A DNA stretch of 64,000 nt from Paramacrobiotus metropolitanus. Its lineage: Eukaryota > Tardigrada > Eutardigrada > Parachela > Macrobiotidae. The stretch covers positions 61,656 through 125,655 of the forward strand of contig NW_026570442.1 in assembly GCF_019649055.1 (NCBI RefSeq), in the 5' to 3' direction. The notes under the pieces were generated by a model. The model made no database searches. It was not told the origin of the DNA and saw only the letters and a program-made list of their open reading frames with translations. The stretch's first letter is position 1. The number at the start of each line of letters is the position of its first letter. The translations under genes and the position numbers were made by a program. Positions 11,921 through 23,193 of the stretch are shown here, one piece after another.

Positions 11921-13173
11921 CCGGGAGGCCGAACAAAATGTCACCCTGGTTTACAAAGGTGTATTGGACCAATCCGCTAATTGATTGACATGATTTTAGT
12001 TTTATTCGAAAGAGCATTTTTCATGACACAAGAAAGTTAAGTTAAACCAACAATACGAGGACATTTGGGTGCTGTGAACATACCCTTCACAATTAGGGTG
12101 CGATGAACACCCGGGCACTAATTTTACGGGAAATTTTATTTTGACAAAAATGTTATATCCAAGTATTTACACCGTCTGTTTCGACAAATTACGGGCCACA
12201 AAAAATTACTGTATCTTCTAACCACTTTTTAGAAGATCATACTGCTTCACAATTTAAAGTCACAGAACAAGCGTTGCGAGTTGCAGAGCAGTCGGATGTT
12301 CATTGCACCCTAATCTTAGAGGGTATGTTCACAGCACCCAGATGTCCTTGTATAAAAGAGCTTCCTTTTTTCCTGAAATATTTTGCAGAAATGGGTGGAT
12401 TTGAGTGATGTCCTAGAAACAAAAATTCAAATTTCTTTATTTTCAAATTTGAATTGTAGATATTTAACCAAGTACGCTATTGTTTATGAGGTTAGTATTT
12501 CAGAAAGAGGGATTGTTCCTGGTTTTTCTACTGTAAAGAATAAAAACATTCTAGTGACCTTGGCTGGCCAACGAGCGAAAGGTTTGGTACTCCTTACATT
12601 TGATCTTCATGAAACGGGGTGGCGGACGTTTTGAAAACAATTTGCAGACCATTACTTCGAATGCAGTCCTGGTTCACACCCGTGTTTGAAAGGGTACTCA
12701 CCCACCCACAGTTTCCAGTTGCCCCAGCGCTCTTTATTGCACCCAGTACTGAACAAAAAATTGTAACTAAAATACTTAAAAAAACAGATGAAAAAAATCG
12801 TAATTTTTCCGAACTGTCGAAAAGGTTGCTTAGTGCATAGCTCATCCAGTGCATGCACCATCCCAACAAATTTTTCCCGACTGAAAGACGAAATCTTACT
12901 CTAAATAAAACATTTTAAAAACTTAAGATATTACGCAAGGACAATAACTGAGGCGAAATTTTGAACTTTGCGAGCTGGGACACTAAAACTTTTGACACGA
13001 TTTCACTTGGCGCCATTGTTAACGAGAGATATCAGCTTTTCAAAAGAATGTTTTATTGGGTTTAGTAGCTTAAGAAATTGTCTATCGAATGAGTCTACTT
13101 TGTTTAAATTGCGTTTAGTAGTTCGCACGGGGCGAAACAAATGCGGAGGGTGACATTTTGTTCGGCCACCCGG
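11921..13173. mobile_element. Mariner-like non-autonomous element with TA target duplication
   Basis: The ends are inverted repeats of about 27 bp (left CCGGGAGGCCGAACAAAATG; right end the complement, with GGCCACCCGG). Both are flanked by TA (11919-11920 and 13174-13175), the Tc1/mariner target. Between them no transposase frame is seen, only short frames. A second TA-flanked MITE is nested inside. It sits in an intron of the BTB gene. Confidence 0.75.
12056..12350. mobile_element. TA-flanked MITE (CGAGGAC family), nested copy
   Basis: Terminal inverted repeats of at least 30 bp start CGAGGACATTTGGGTGCTGT and are flanked by TA on both sides. The repeat arms continue with TGAACATACCCT. The same family recurs at 33147-33316. 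It lies inside the larger mariner-like element, so it inserted later. Confidence 0.8.
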
Positions 13174-13875
13174 TATAATGATATAGAGGATAGTGACAAA
13201 AACAGTGTACGGATTAGTCAAAAGGGTGCTTCCTACAATGTACCGTGTTTTCTGACTTTCCTCGATAGCGGTGGCATCTTTTTACTCTGCTATTGCTATG
13301 TAATGCATATGCACCTGCACAAGCTGCAGATATTATTTAGCTTATGATTGTGCTACCATATACAATTATTAAAGAGGCTTTTAAAAAACAGCTGTGTAAT
13401 TAACTGGGGTAAATGCAACTGTGTTTTTACTCCGGAAGCAAATGTGTTTGGAAAAAGAACATTAAAAAATAAAATTCACAAAAAAATGTCCATCGTAAGT
13501 AAAAATACATAAACTTTTGAAAGCGAACAGTAAGAGTGCGCTTGTGCGCTAAAAGTAGGGCAAAAAAGATGCAACAGTTGTCGAGAAAAGTGTCACAGCC
13601 TTTATTCCCAAAGAAGGTCTTCACCATTTTACAGTATTGTTCTCACAAGTAAAAGAAATTCAACAACGAAAATAAGTAGACAACAATACAACAAATACTA
13701 TAAATTCTGTACCGTTCAACAGCCAAGTAAATCAATCACACGCTCCTCCGCCAGCAGTGTCTTGCGCTGCAGAATACGTTGCAGTGTTTCCTGTGTGATG
13801 CCATCGAATTGGTCGTGGTGATCCACCAACGCCAGACACTCGTGCACGATGTTGTCAGCATGCCAGAACACAGCC

Positions 13876-14959
13876 TAGGGTTGAAATCAGGCTTTCACCA
13901 TTTCACATTTCACTTTTCATTTCACTTTCATTTCACAATCACGCGGACCCTCGCGTGAAACGTGAAAGTGAAATGAAATGAAACGTGAAATGCATGAAAT
14001 GGTGAAATCGTGAAATCGCTTGAAATGCATCAGAAGCGGACGAAACTAGAGCGATTCCCTATATTTCTTGCAACGAAAATGTTCACACCGTTGTATTTTT
14101 TTGTGTGACCGCTTCTAATTCGATTCCCTGCATTAAACAGCACTGCGCGTAAGCATTAATGTTGCAACTGGAAGAGAAGAAAACGTTGTTCGTACGCTTT
14201 TAGTGCAGGTAATTTCAGAAATCTAAATGCATAGCTAGCCAAAACGCCTAAGATTAAATTCTACTCTTCTTCCCAGTAATACTAAGAGTTCGGCTAATTA
14301 AAGAAAACTATTCGTGCCAAGGTAGAAGAATTCGGTTTGTCAAACTGGGATCTCGTACAGCTGATAAGAAAGAAATAATCTTTAAAAGTGTTTACAGTGC
14401 AATTAAGATCAAATGCAAATAATGAAATTTCTCGGCTACTTACAGCTGGACCTCGCACGGACAAGCTCAAAAGGCGCGCCGCGCGCCCAAATACGACTAG
14501 TATCTAACTCGAAAGAAATTCCGTGCCGCAGACGCTACTGCGCTGTTTTTTTGAATCGAAATGAACATTTTCTTTGTACGCCTTGTTCTTATACACGGAT
14601 TACCATTTTCAAACTTCTACTCCTAATTTTAGTTTTAAACAGTTTTATCTTATTCTGTAGTAAAAACAAAAGCAAATTGCACAATCTTTTTGCACTTACT
14701 GTATAGTCTGTACTGAATAATAAATTTAGTAATCCACTTACAACGAATTTTTTTGAAATATTAAACTTCTACTAGTACCGTGCAGTTGCAGTATTAAGTA
14801 ATATTTTAACTGCTATCGGCTGTTTGCAACCCTAATAAAAGCCAAAATAATCTATTTAAATTTAATTTTTTATTTCACGTTTCATTTCATTTCACTTCAT
14901 TTCACTTTCATTTCACTTCTTTTCACAAATGGGTCTAAGCCTCGTGAATTTCAACCCTA
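13876..14959. mobile_element. hAT-type non-autonomous element in a BTB exon
   Basis: 1,084 bp with ends TAGGGTTGAAAT and its complement, and an exact 8-bp target duplication ACACAGCC at 13868-13875 and 14960-14967, the hAT signature. Subterminal regions are arrays of TTTCAC / GTGAAA hexamers. No transposase is encoded. Reading across with the element and one duplication skipped gives a continuous BACK-domain frame, which shows it landed in an exon. Confidence 0.9.
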
Positions 14960-15639
14960 ACACAGCCTGCAGATAAAGGGAAATCCGATCACTAATTTCC
15001 GCGACTACGCTGCTTTCGATCGCTTTTTTCAAATCTTAACAAATAAAAACATTTAATTTGTTAGTTTTATAGATGACCAATTTCCCTACCTGTTTCAAAG
15101 TGGCCAGGAGAATTACCGATAATAATCCTAAATTTTTTTCTAACAGTCTAATTACCTTTTTTTCCTAATATTAGTTTCACTTTTACCTTAACATGTTGGC
15201 AAAGGCATCCGGGTGAATATCGGAGATATCTACGGCGTCCTGGCTGTTTTCGGGCACATTGCTGTAGAACATCATGCGGAACACCGGGCTGCGAATTCCC
15301 AAGACAAACCTGCGCAGTGAACAACAACGTTCAGGTGACAAACGGCACAAAAGGCAAGATAACGAGCAGCCTGGGACACGAAACGACAGTTCCAAGTTTG
15401 GCTGTGGCTGAGCCTTCGATACAGTTGTATACAGTATATAATTATATTCATTCTTACTTGTGCGCGGTGAAATCCTGCACGTCGCCAGACTGACGTCCCA
15501 CGGTGAAACGGACATCACTGAGGTCCCCACTGGCGAACGCCTGCTCCACTAAGCCAGCCAGACGATTGCGACCTGTTAGCATGGCCGTCGCATGGCTCCG
15601 CCCGGCCGGTCGGAGCCTCCGATGAAGTTGCACTGGTGG

Positions 15640-16080
15640 ACATGACTAGTTTAATTCGTCGACAGCTTTAAGTTGGATTAATCACCGCAAATATGAAGAG
15701 AAAGCTTAACAAAAAAGGCAGGTTCGGACAAAATCTGAGAAAAAATCTAATGGCAAAACGGAAAGAACAAGTCAGAAACGGAATGTAATGAATGTACTCT
15801 GTAACTGACACTGACTGCGAGACTTAAAACCGAAAAGCATGACGAAATCAAGCGTGGGCCGAAATGAGCGCGAAACGAATGTAAACAAATTGGTAACCAT
15901 TGGCAAATATGTAATACTACGATCACGATGAATATCGAATGAGTAGTGCATTAGCGCTGCAACTTGTATGTGTACAAGTTACGCATGCATACATACAACT
16001 AACGTTAGAACCGCCTGAAAACTGGCTTGTGTATGGGTCGTAACGTGTTTGAGCGAGCTGGTGCGGCACGCGTGTAGGTG
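15640..16080. other. Spacer with no recognised gene
   Basis: Sequence upstream of the BTB gene. Nothing recognisable was found apart from short CATGCATACATACAA-type repeats that belong to the adjacent fold-back element. Confidence 0.4.
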
Positions 16081-16084
16081 CCAG

Positions 16085-16505
16085 CTGCCTCGCATGTACA
16101 TATACAAGTGGCCAATCTGACTGCCCGTTGATCTCCAAAATTTTGAAAACTTCTTCAACGGATCTTTTCGTATATCAGAAGATGAAGAAACTTTTAGTAT
16201 CTAAGTAGATATTTATGAATCAAGAAAGAGCGTTTTGGTTTCTCGTAGACTTAGCATAGGCCCGTGAAAGGAGGCGGTGGCTTGCATCCTATGTTAAGTC
16301 TACGAGAAACCAAAACAGTCATAACTTTCTTGATTCGCCATAAATATCCACTTGCAAAATACCAAAAAGTTTTAAATTTAATTTTCCATCTTCTGATATG
16401 TCGACTGGGAAGATCCGTTGAGAAGCAAACGAAAAACGAGCGTTTGAAATTTCGAGGTTGACTGGCAGCTGGATCGGCTACTTGTATGTATGCATGCAAA
16501 GGGGT
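16085..16505. repeat. Fold-back element with TTTCTCGTAGAC core
   Basis: Long imperfect inverted repeat. Inner arms at 16231-16260 and 16287-16314 (TTTTGGTTTCTCGTAGACTT and complement) are near-perfect. Outer arms extend through GAAGATGAAGAA/ TTCATCTTC-like and CAACGGATC/GATCCGTTG blocks to about 16085 and 16505, with a 25-bp loop. A related, shorter member is at 60035-60210. Confidence 0.75.
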
Positions 16506-16795
16506 GGAGTTACAGGCATACACGTAAGGGCCTTACGTGGATGGATTTTTGGCACCGCCTTCACACACGCATACATCTAATTTGCGCGGCAGCGAATCGC
16601 CGCGGTGTGGGTTCGGTCATGACGTAACTTGTATAGATGGATCCTTACTTGTCGGCCATACAAGTAACCAACGCACATGGTCTAGTATTCAACTATCGAT
16701 GTGAGCGAAATTCTGAATCACTTCGACCATGGAAAAAAAGAACGATTTACGTTATTTAACCACCACTATCTACGAATCCGTTATAGCTACATCTG

Positions 16796-17256
<461 letters not shown>

Positions 17257-17701
17257 CTATCCCAAAGTTATAGCAATATCCAGGCACAGATTCATGACGG
17301 CAAAGGCAAAGCACTCAAATGTCCAAGATCAGTCAGTCACAAAGACAGACGAGATTCACGTTCCACGGCATTTTCTGTGATGTTTCCACTGAAGTAGTTA
17401 TAAAACTGATACATTACTGATTATAAAACGTTACTGATGAAAGTCGAAAGGTGGGATGCTAAGGAATCAAGGATAAGAAAAGCAAAATCACATAAAATGC
17501 CACAAATGATGACACATCCAAAAAAACGCGAATCAAAACCGTGCACGCGTCAGTTAATTTCAGATTTGTTCATTGCGTCACCTCCGTACGGCGGTTGCCC
17601 TGCAAATTTCCAACTTTGTATTTCCGATATTTCGGTTTTCTGTTTTTCCGATATTTCATAAATACGGGTACATTACATATCGAAAATAGTTAGTCACGAA
17701 T

Positions 17702-19430
17702 TCACAGCAACAGAATCTCATTTAATGCTGCCGCTCCTTCCATTGTTCCAAGTACACAAGTGGCGTTGCCTCGCTGAATTTCCAACGATATTCGCTGGCG
17801 CAGGAACTCATGGGAACGAGGTTCACCTGTTTGGAGCTGGAGTCGTTTCCCAATTTCTTTAATTAGAGCGATGGCCGACTTTCCCCATGGTCCGAGAGTT
17901 TCGAAGGCTAAAGGCGCGAAGATGTATCTTCCCAACAGATACAAGTACAGTCGCACTTTTTTATCTTCGGCCTGTGCTGCGGCGGATCCAGCAGAAGCTG
18001 ACGTGGATTTTAAGTGAGACAAGGCGACGGTATCGACACAGGTGACGTCCCACGCCAAGCACATACCGCGTTTCCAGGCGAAGGTCGTGCACCCATCCGG
18101 GCGACGATCCGACGTGTGGGATGTTCCGCGCGGCTCCAGTTTGGCAGGGATGCCCGCTGACACCAGCGCTCTGCAGACGATACTGTTCAGGCCGCCGTGA
18201 CGCGGATGTCTTCCAGCAGAGAAGGAACAGGATAAGCCGTGGTGGCCATATGCATCAACGGGCTTGTGACACTTGGCGCATGAATGCGGCTCACAGATGG
18301 AAACGCCTAGTCTCAAACCGACTGAAATTTTTACCGTGTCGTCATCAAGGAGATTGCCAATGTGTGCCGAGGGCAAGGCATTCAGCCACAAGCCAGCTTC
18401 TGGCGTCGACTGAGCCAGGAGGCGGGCCCGGTTGACATCGTCGTCGCGAAAGATCTCCAAAAGTAAAGACAGTGATGCGTTGCACAGCGGAAGGTCCCAT
18501 GCTCGTTGTGTCTTACGGAAGTTTTGCTCAGGTAGTTCATCAAGGCGCGCTTTTGACTTCCACAACTCGGAGGCGGCCAGGACATCTACCGAAGGATGGT
18601 CAGGAAGCAGTAGCGACACTATGCCGGATACGGAATGAATCGAAGCCAGAAAGGCTGGTAGCGCTAATTCTTCCGCCCGACGTATGCCAATACCGCCTCT
18701 GCTTACTGGTAGCGTCGCCTGCCGCCAGCACGGGTAGTCGTTGTGAGCCGTGCGTACGTTGCACAAAGTTTGGAAGCATAGCCGCGTGGTTTCATCTAGC
18801 TGATAAAGCTGTTGTGGTTGCTTCCAGGCATTGCAGCAACGCAGCATGTAAATAATTTTCGGGGCGCCTAGGCCGTTTTTCAAGAGGAAAAGAGCGTGGT
18901 GACGTGGCAAGAGCTCCAACCGCTCACATGCCGTTTTCACGGTCGAGCACTTTTCGGCCACGGCTGGGCCAATAGCATCGTCCAAAACCGGTGCACCTAA
19001 CAGTAAGAAGTCGGCATCTGTGAGAATGCGAAGCCGCGGGTACATCTCCAGAAAATCTGCAACGACATCATCTCGTTCTTGCTGGGTTCCTCCGGAGATG
19101 TGAAGCTCGCACTTTGCTTCCTTCACCACTAGACCGATTTCGCGGGCTTTCAGTATAATGACTATACTCTGGCCAAAAGCGTGCGCTACAGTCGCTGGCT
19201 TACCGCCCAAGGTTCCGTCGTCCAAAAACCAGGCGTTTAAATCCGCCTTTAAAGATGCTACAAGCGGCTGGAGTGCAAGGCAGAACAGTAACGGGCCCAG
19301 TGGGTCGCCTTGTTGTACTCCAGATTCCGACGACATGATCAGCTGCTCGATGAAAAGCGAAGAATGATCCCCGTATGCACTTCGTAGAAACGCTGTGTAT
19401 TCGGGTAAATGGCGTATATATGTATTGTAT
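17702..19430 (-). mobile_element. LINE fragment: C-terminal half of a reverse transcriptase
   Basis: A 544-codon frame begins in the fingers/palm at GVQQGDPLGPLLF, followed by WFLDDGTLGG (the catalytic YxDD box in variant FLDD form). The frame is open a little further upstream to about 19430 (EYTAFLRSAYGDHSSLF), and runs to a stop at 17702 after a Cys/His-containing tail (CAKCH..HHGLSC). The N-terminal half is absent, so it is a 5'-truncated non-LTR retrotransposon. TTCCGATATTT motifs occur on both sides (17621-17660 and 19430-19455). Confidence 0.85.
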
Positions 19431-19459
19431 TCCGATATTTGTATTTCCGATATATATTA

Positions 19460-20159
19460 CAGTTATCTGTTTCATAATTTTTCTCATTTTCAGTAGGATT
19501 TGTTTCTGTCAGTTCTTTCTTTATCATATTGTGTCGCACTTCTTCATCGAAGATCTTGTAGACAAACTAGTGAAACTACCATTCTTCAGCAAGGTGGTGG
19601 GTGGTGCCTCATAGGTGGCTGCCTTGCAGGATTTCGTTAATTGAATGAGATCTTGAGGAACCCAGCAACCATGTTAAGCAGTTAAGCACTGCGGGATGAT
19701 GCATGCGCGCCTGCCAGTCCGCCGTGAAGTCCCTCTTCCATCCCGCGAGGCCTCTGAGGCTCTGCCAGGAACCCTCGTTCCGACGCGCAATATGGAGCTG
19801 ATGACGGCAGTCGATCAGATCCCGTTCTGGCGGCATTCCAAGCCGTACGAGTTCATGAAATTCCAAGCCCTTCTGTCTTCCGGATAATCGGCCCTTCGAG
19901 TACGTCGATGATCCGTTCTGCCCTGTGTTTTGCACGGCTGCAAATTGGAGGTGATTATTCTACATCTTTTTCTGCAGTCCGACTGCAACCATCGTTTAAA
20001 ATGGTAGCGCGATCGCCTACTTTTGCATTGGCGTTTATTAATTAACTAGTTACATGAAATTTAATGATTAACCACAAGGAATACAGGTTTCGAACAAAAA
20101 ATCCGCACAACAGCAAATCTACCAATCCTGAAAACATGATAAACGAGATTAGCAGACGT
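19460..20159. other. Spacer with an unrecognised open frame
   Basis: A GC-richer part at 19609-19935 is open on the minus strand (108 codons) and partly on the plus strand. No domain is recognised and neither strand can be preferred. It may be another retrotransposon piece. Confidence 0.3.
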
Positions 20160-20880
20160 CTAAAAGACAGAGCCCCCACAAGTTACGCCAACTAGGTCAC
20201 TGGTTAGCGGTCGAAACGCAAAGCGTTGAATTAATAACCCCAGATCACATCGTGCGCAACAAGCAGAAACTCCATCTCCAAACTTCCACGTCCCATTCGC
20301 CAGTCCACAGAGCTCGGAAGATTCACCAGCCAGGAGGTTCATGAATATGGCCAAAGACAGTTGAATGAAATGAGCGAAGTAGCAGTGAAAATGCCAACCA
20401 GGGCAGTGAAAATGTCCACCAGGGTTCCAGAGTTCAGATCCACGGTCCCTAACTTCACCAGACCCGGAAGAAACCCGCACGGAACGCCAAAGCACTGCAC
20501 TAGCTAGTTCACTGGTTAATGGTCGAAACGCAGAGCGTTGAATTACTAACCCCAGATCACATCGAGCACAGCGCCCAGAAATCCCCCACAGTCCGCCTCC
20601 GTGGCCAGCTAAATCCTCCCCGCGGCTCAAACTCCAGCCCCCGCAGGGCTCCATAGAAAAGACGAGGAAAGGGTGCGACATCAGATCAGCAGTCATGAGT
20701 AAGAGCAGTAATGAGTATCAAGGAATGGAGAGATGCGCTGGAAAGCAGTAAATGAGGCGCTCCAGTAATGATGGGTTCGTGGTGAATGAATGCGCGATAT
20801 GGTTCGCCCCTGCCAATCTGGTTTGAACCAGAAATGGCAGGGCTTCTTATTTGGTCGAAAAAGCTTACCAAAAATTACTT
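20160..20880 (+). repeat. Dispersed tandem repeat, locus 1, ending in a hairpin
   Basis: Two diverged units of about 310 bp share an ACTAGGTCACTGGTT block followed by AACGC...CCCCAGATCACATCG. A hairpin at 20808-20842 (CCCTGCCAATCTGG...GGCAGGG) and a CTCTAGACAA motif lie downstream. The same unit and hairpin recur at 60420-61290. Open frames inside are repeat artefacts. Confidence 0.7.
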
Positions 20881-21127
20881 AGACCGCAAGAAAAACAAGA
20901 ACTCTAGACAATTCTGTCTAGAGAAAGAAAATTCCTTGCTTTGTGTTGACAATTCAGTGCAATTAACTAGTTATTTTTCCTGTAATTTACGCGGTTGCAG
21001 ACTGGACGTTGTTGTACTGCATAGCTATTTTTCAGCCAGCAGCTGATCCCGTCCGCGCCTGCGCTAAATTTGTTTTAAATTGAGCATTGAAACTGGTATT
21101 TGTCACTACTAGTACTCTCTGTTGCAG

Positions 21128-21489
21128 CGAATAACCGACTACAGACGCCTCTACAAAGGCCACATCCAGCTGCCCATCCCCAAACAGAAGCGCACATGGT
21201 GGCTGGCCGGCCGGTCGCGTGCGCCAAGGCCGTGGTGATTAAGACGCTGATCAAGAAGCCGAAGAAGCCCAACTCAGCCAACCGGCGCTGCGTCCGTGTG
21301 CGGCTCAGCGTCACCGGCTCGCCGGATCGCATCGCCCATGTCCCGGGGGAGGGACACAATCTGCAGGACCACAATACTGTCATGGTGCGGAACGGGCGCT
21401 GTCAGGACCTGACCGGGGTGCTGCTGAAAGTGGTGCGCGGGAAGTGCGATTGTGCGCCCGTCAAGAAGAAGACCACCGGTGAACGTTGA
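21128..21489 (+). CDS. MRPS12: Mitochondrial ribosomal protein uS12 (MRPS12), last exon
   Basis: After an acceptor (CTGTTGCAG at 21127) the frame contains TLIKKPKKPNSANRRCVRVR, PGEGHNLQDHNTVMVRNGR and DLTGVLLKVVRGKCDC, the universal decoding-centre loops of ribosomal protein S12. A basic tail and stop follow. S12 sits at the A site of the mitochondrial small subunit. The first 60 bases of the exon also read well in another frame (YRRLYKGHIQLP), so a frameshift or different N-terminus is possible. Upstream exons with the targeting peptide were not identified. Confidence 0.9.
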
Positions 21490-21611
21490 GAGAAAGGCAC
21501 CGTGTTTTCTCTGTAACGCATCTTAATTTTGTACGGCACTCGTTGGAATTATTTCTGCGTTGTACTTCCAAAATGCGGCAGCAGATTGTGTCCAAGCCGT
21601 TTTTCAGCTGA

Positions 21612-21867
21612 TTGTGACATCGCAGATCTTCTTCTGCGCTTCTCCAACCACCAGTCCTACATCTATCCCTGGTATGATCGCACCAAAGGATTGTGTCGCG
21701 GACGGAAGGTGTTGAACGCCGGCATACATTTTCCGCATTTTCTGACGACCGGCCCTGCGATCCGATACGCCGATCCCGATAAGGAGGCCGTGATCTTGCA
21801 TATGCGCGAAGAGTTGCTGTTTGAAAGTACCTGGCCGTGGGTGCGGTGGTTGGTGGATGAGCGATGA
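21612..21867 (+). CDS. Unrecognised downstream exon
   Basis: An acceptor-like TTTTTCAG at 21601-21608 precedes an open frame of about 85 codons (SNHQSYIYPWYDRTKGLCRG...WPWVRWLVDER, stop at 21867). Composition looks coding and it lies 120 bp after uS12. I do not recognise the protein. It could be the 3' exon of another small gene. Confidence 0.4.
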
Positions 21868-21869
21868 TC

Positions 21870-23190
21870 GGTGTATGCTGAACGAGTGGCGGCGAATGTG
21901 CAGAGGGTCTTACAGGCGTTGGGATGATTTTTGTAACTTGCCGTTGTTGTTGTTGCTTTATTGTTCCTACATTGCTGCGCAAGATTGTGATTTTTTGATC
22001 GATTGTTGTTCATGTTGAAAATTTGGTGGTACTTCTATAATATATATTTTGTTGGATAGGAACTTGCATTTTGATAAGTTAAATTTTGAATATTAATAAA
22101 CGTAATGTTTTAGTTATCGATTGAGAATATGAGACGGATCGAATTCCCAAACGCTGATAGCTGTGATTATCAAACGACCCGAATCTGCTATGAAATCTCC
22201 TCGTTGAGTGCATGTTTAAATGGCTTGACAAAATATTCTGGTAAGGGGTTCAGGAACGCATTCGTCTGATTTCGTCAGTCTGGCTAGGACAATATTTATT
22301 TGGATTTGTAGCGATTTATATTTATATGGCTTATCATATTATGTATTAGGATTTTGACTACCAAATAAAATTTAAATGGGCAAATGGCAACGTCTGCTAG
22401 CGTCTAAAAAACTTATCGGTATTCGCTGTTTAATCTCCAATCTATTTAATTTAACTATTTCCGGTTAAGATGATACTCAGTGTCGAATGGTCAAACCGAG
22501 AAACCAAACGGTTTTTGAAACATTCTTTGCGCTGAAAACCTAGAGTAATATCTACCATGATAAACAGCATTTAATGATCTGCGGAGCCAGTCACCATGCA
22601 GGCGTATAATTCGGTGTCTGTACAAAATGAAACTCACAACACGACGTCGCGTTCACACCGAGGCAGCGGGAAAGCCCCACAACACGAACAAGTTAACAAC
22701 TACAACATGCACACTTCACAACCGTTAGCCGGTGAAAAGCGAGAGCAGGGAGACAGGCGTTTGGAAGAGGCCGTGGGCGGAGGCCTCTGACGATGCGTCG
22801 CATAACTTCAAGTACTGTACTCGCGCTCCAGTTGTGCAGTAACATCGCATTCCCGTTTTTCTCGTTTAGTCAGCGATCGTACATTGCTTATCAAGCCTTT
22901 CACCTTTTGAGGTGATGTTTTTATTGGTACTGCAGAGATATTTTAACACTGCAGCGCTGGACGCGACTATCCCCATGTTCGGTTCTGCGCCTCCAACCGG
23001 TATCCTGATCAGTTTATCCAGATTACGAAGGGAAACGGCGAATGTCACCGGACAACGTTAACTGTCACTTTGTCGGAACCTGTGATCTTATCTGCTGGAC
23101 CTACCAGCTACTGGATCGCTGTATCGAAAGCATTGGATTTGCAGAGATCGACCAGGATTAGATTAGTTGACTGTACGTAAAACTGCGCAA
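21870..23190. other. Spacer with no firm gene
   Basis: AT-rich sequence with a GC-rich patch at 22590-22800 (open 64 codons, unrecognised). The last exon of the NOX5-like gene may lie at about 23050-23190 but could not be defined. Confidence 0.35.
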
Positions 23191-23193
23191 CGC

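Larger units (their letters stand above)
11445..15582 (-). pseudogene. BTB/BACK-domain gene (BTBD3/BTBD6-like), incomplete and interrupted by transposons
   Basis: Exons recognised: 15458-15582 (BTB start, LSDVRFTVG, ends HK), 15187-15309 (FVLGIRSPVFRMMFY), 14960-15033 plus 13728-13875 (BACK helices; one exon split by the hAT element), 11675-11813 (HMLGNALFHVWFPL) and 11445-11600 (SGLLTEGELLSLFM then stop). The order and motifs match BTBD-type Cul3 adaptors. The exon encoding the second half of the BTB domain (normally YMYSDEI and following) is missing, the phase does not match across that gap, and no PHR domain follows. A stop follows the BACK segment near 13728. The intron 11814-13727 contains the mariner-type element. 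Probably a pseudogene or a degraded paralogue. Confidence 0.75.

Noticed and set aside
12383-12869. Transposase remnant within the mariner-like element
   Set aside because: Frames on both strands lack DDE motifs or helix-turn-helix features; no support.
18121-18855. Plus-strand frames opposite the LINE
   Set aside because: Antisense shadows of the reverse transcriptase frame.
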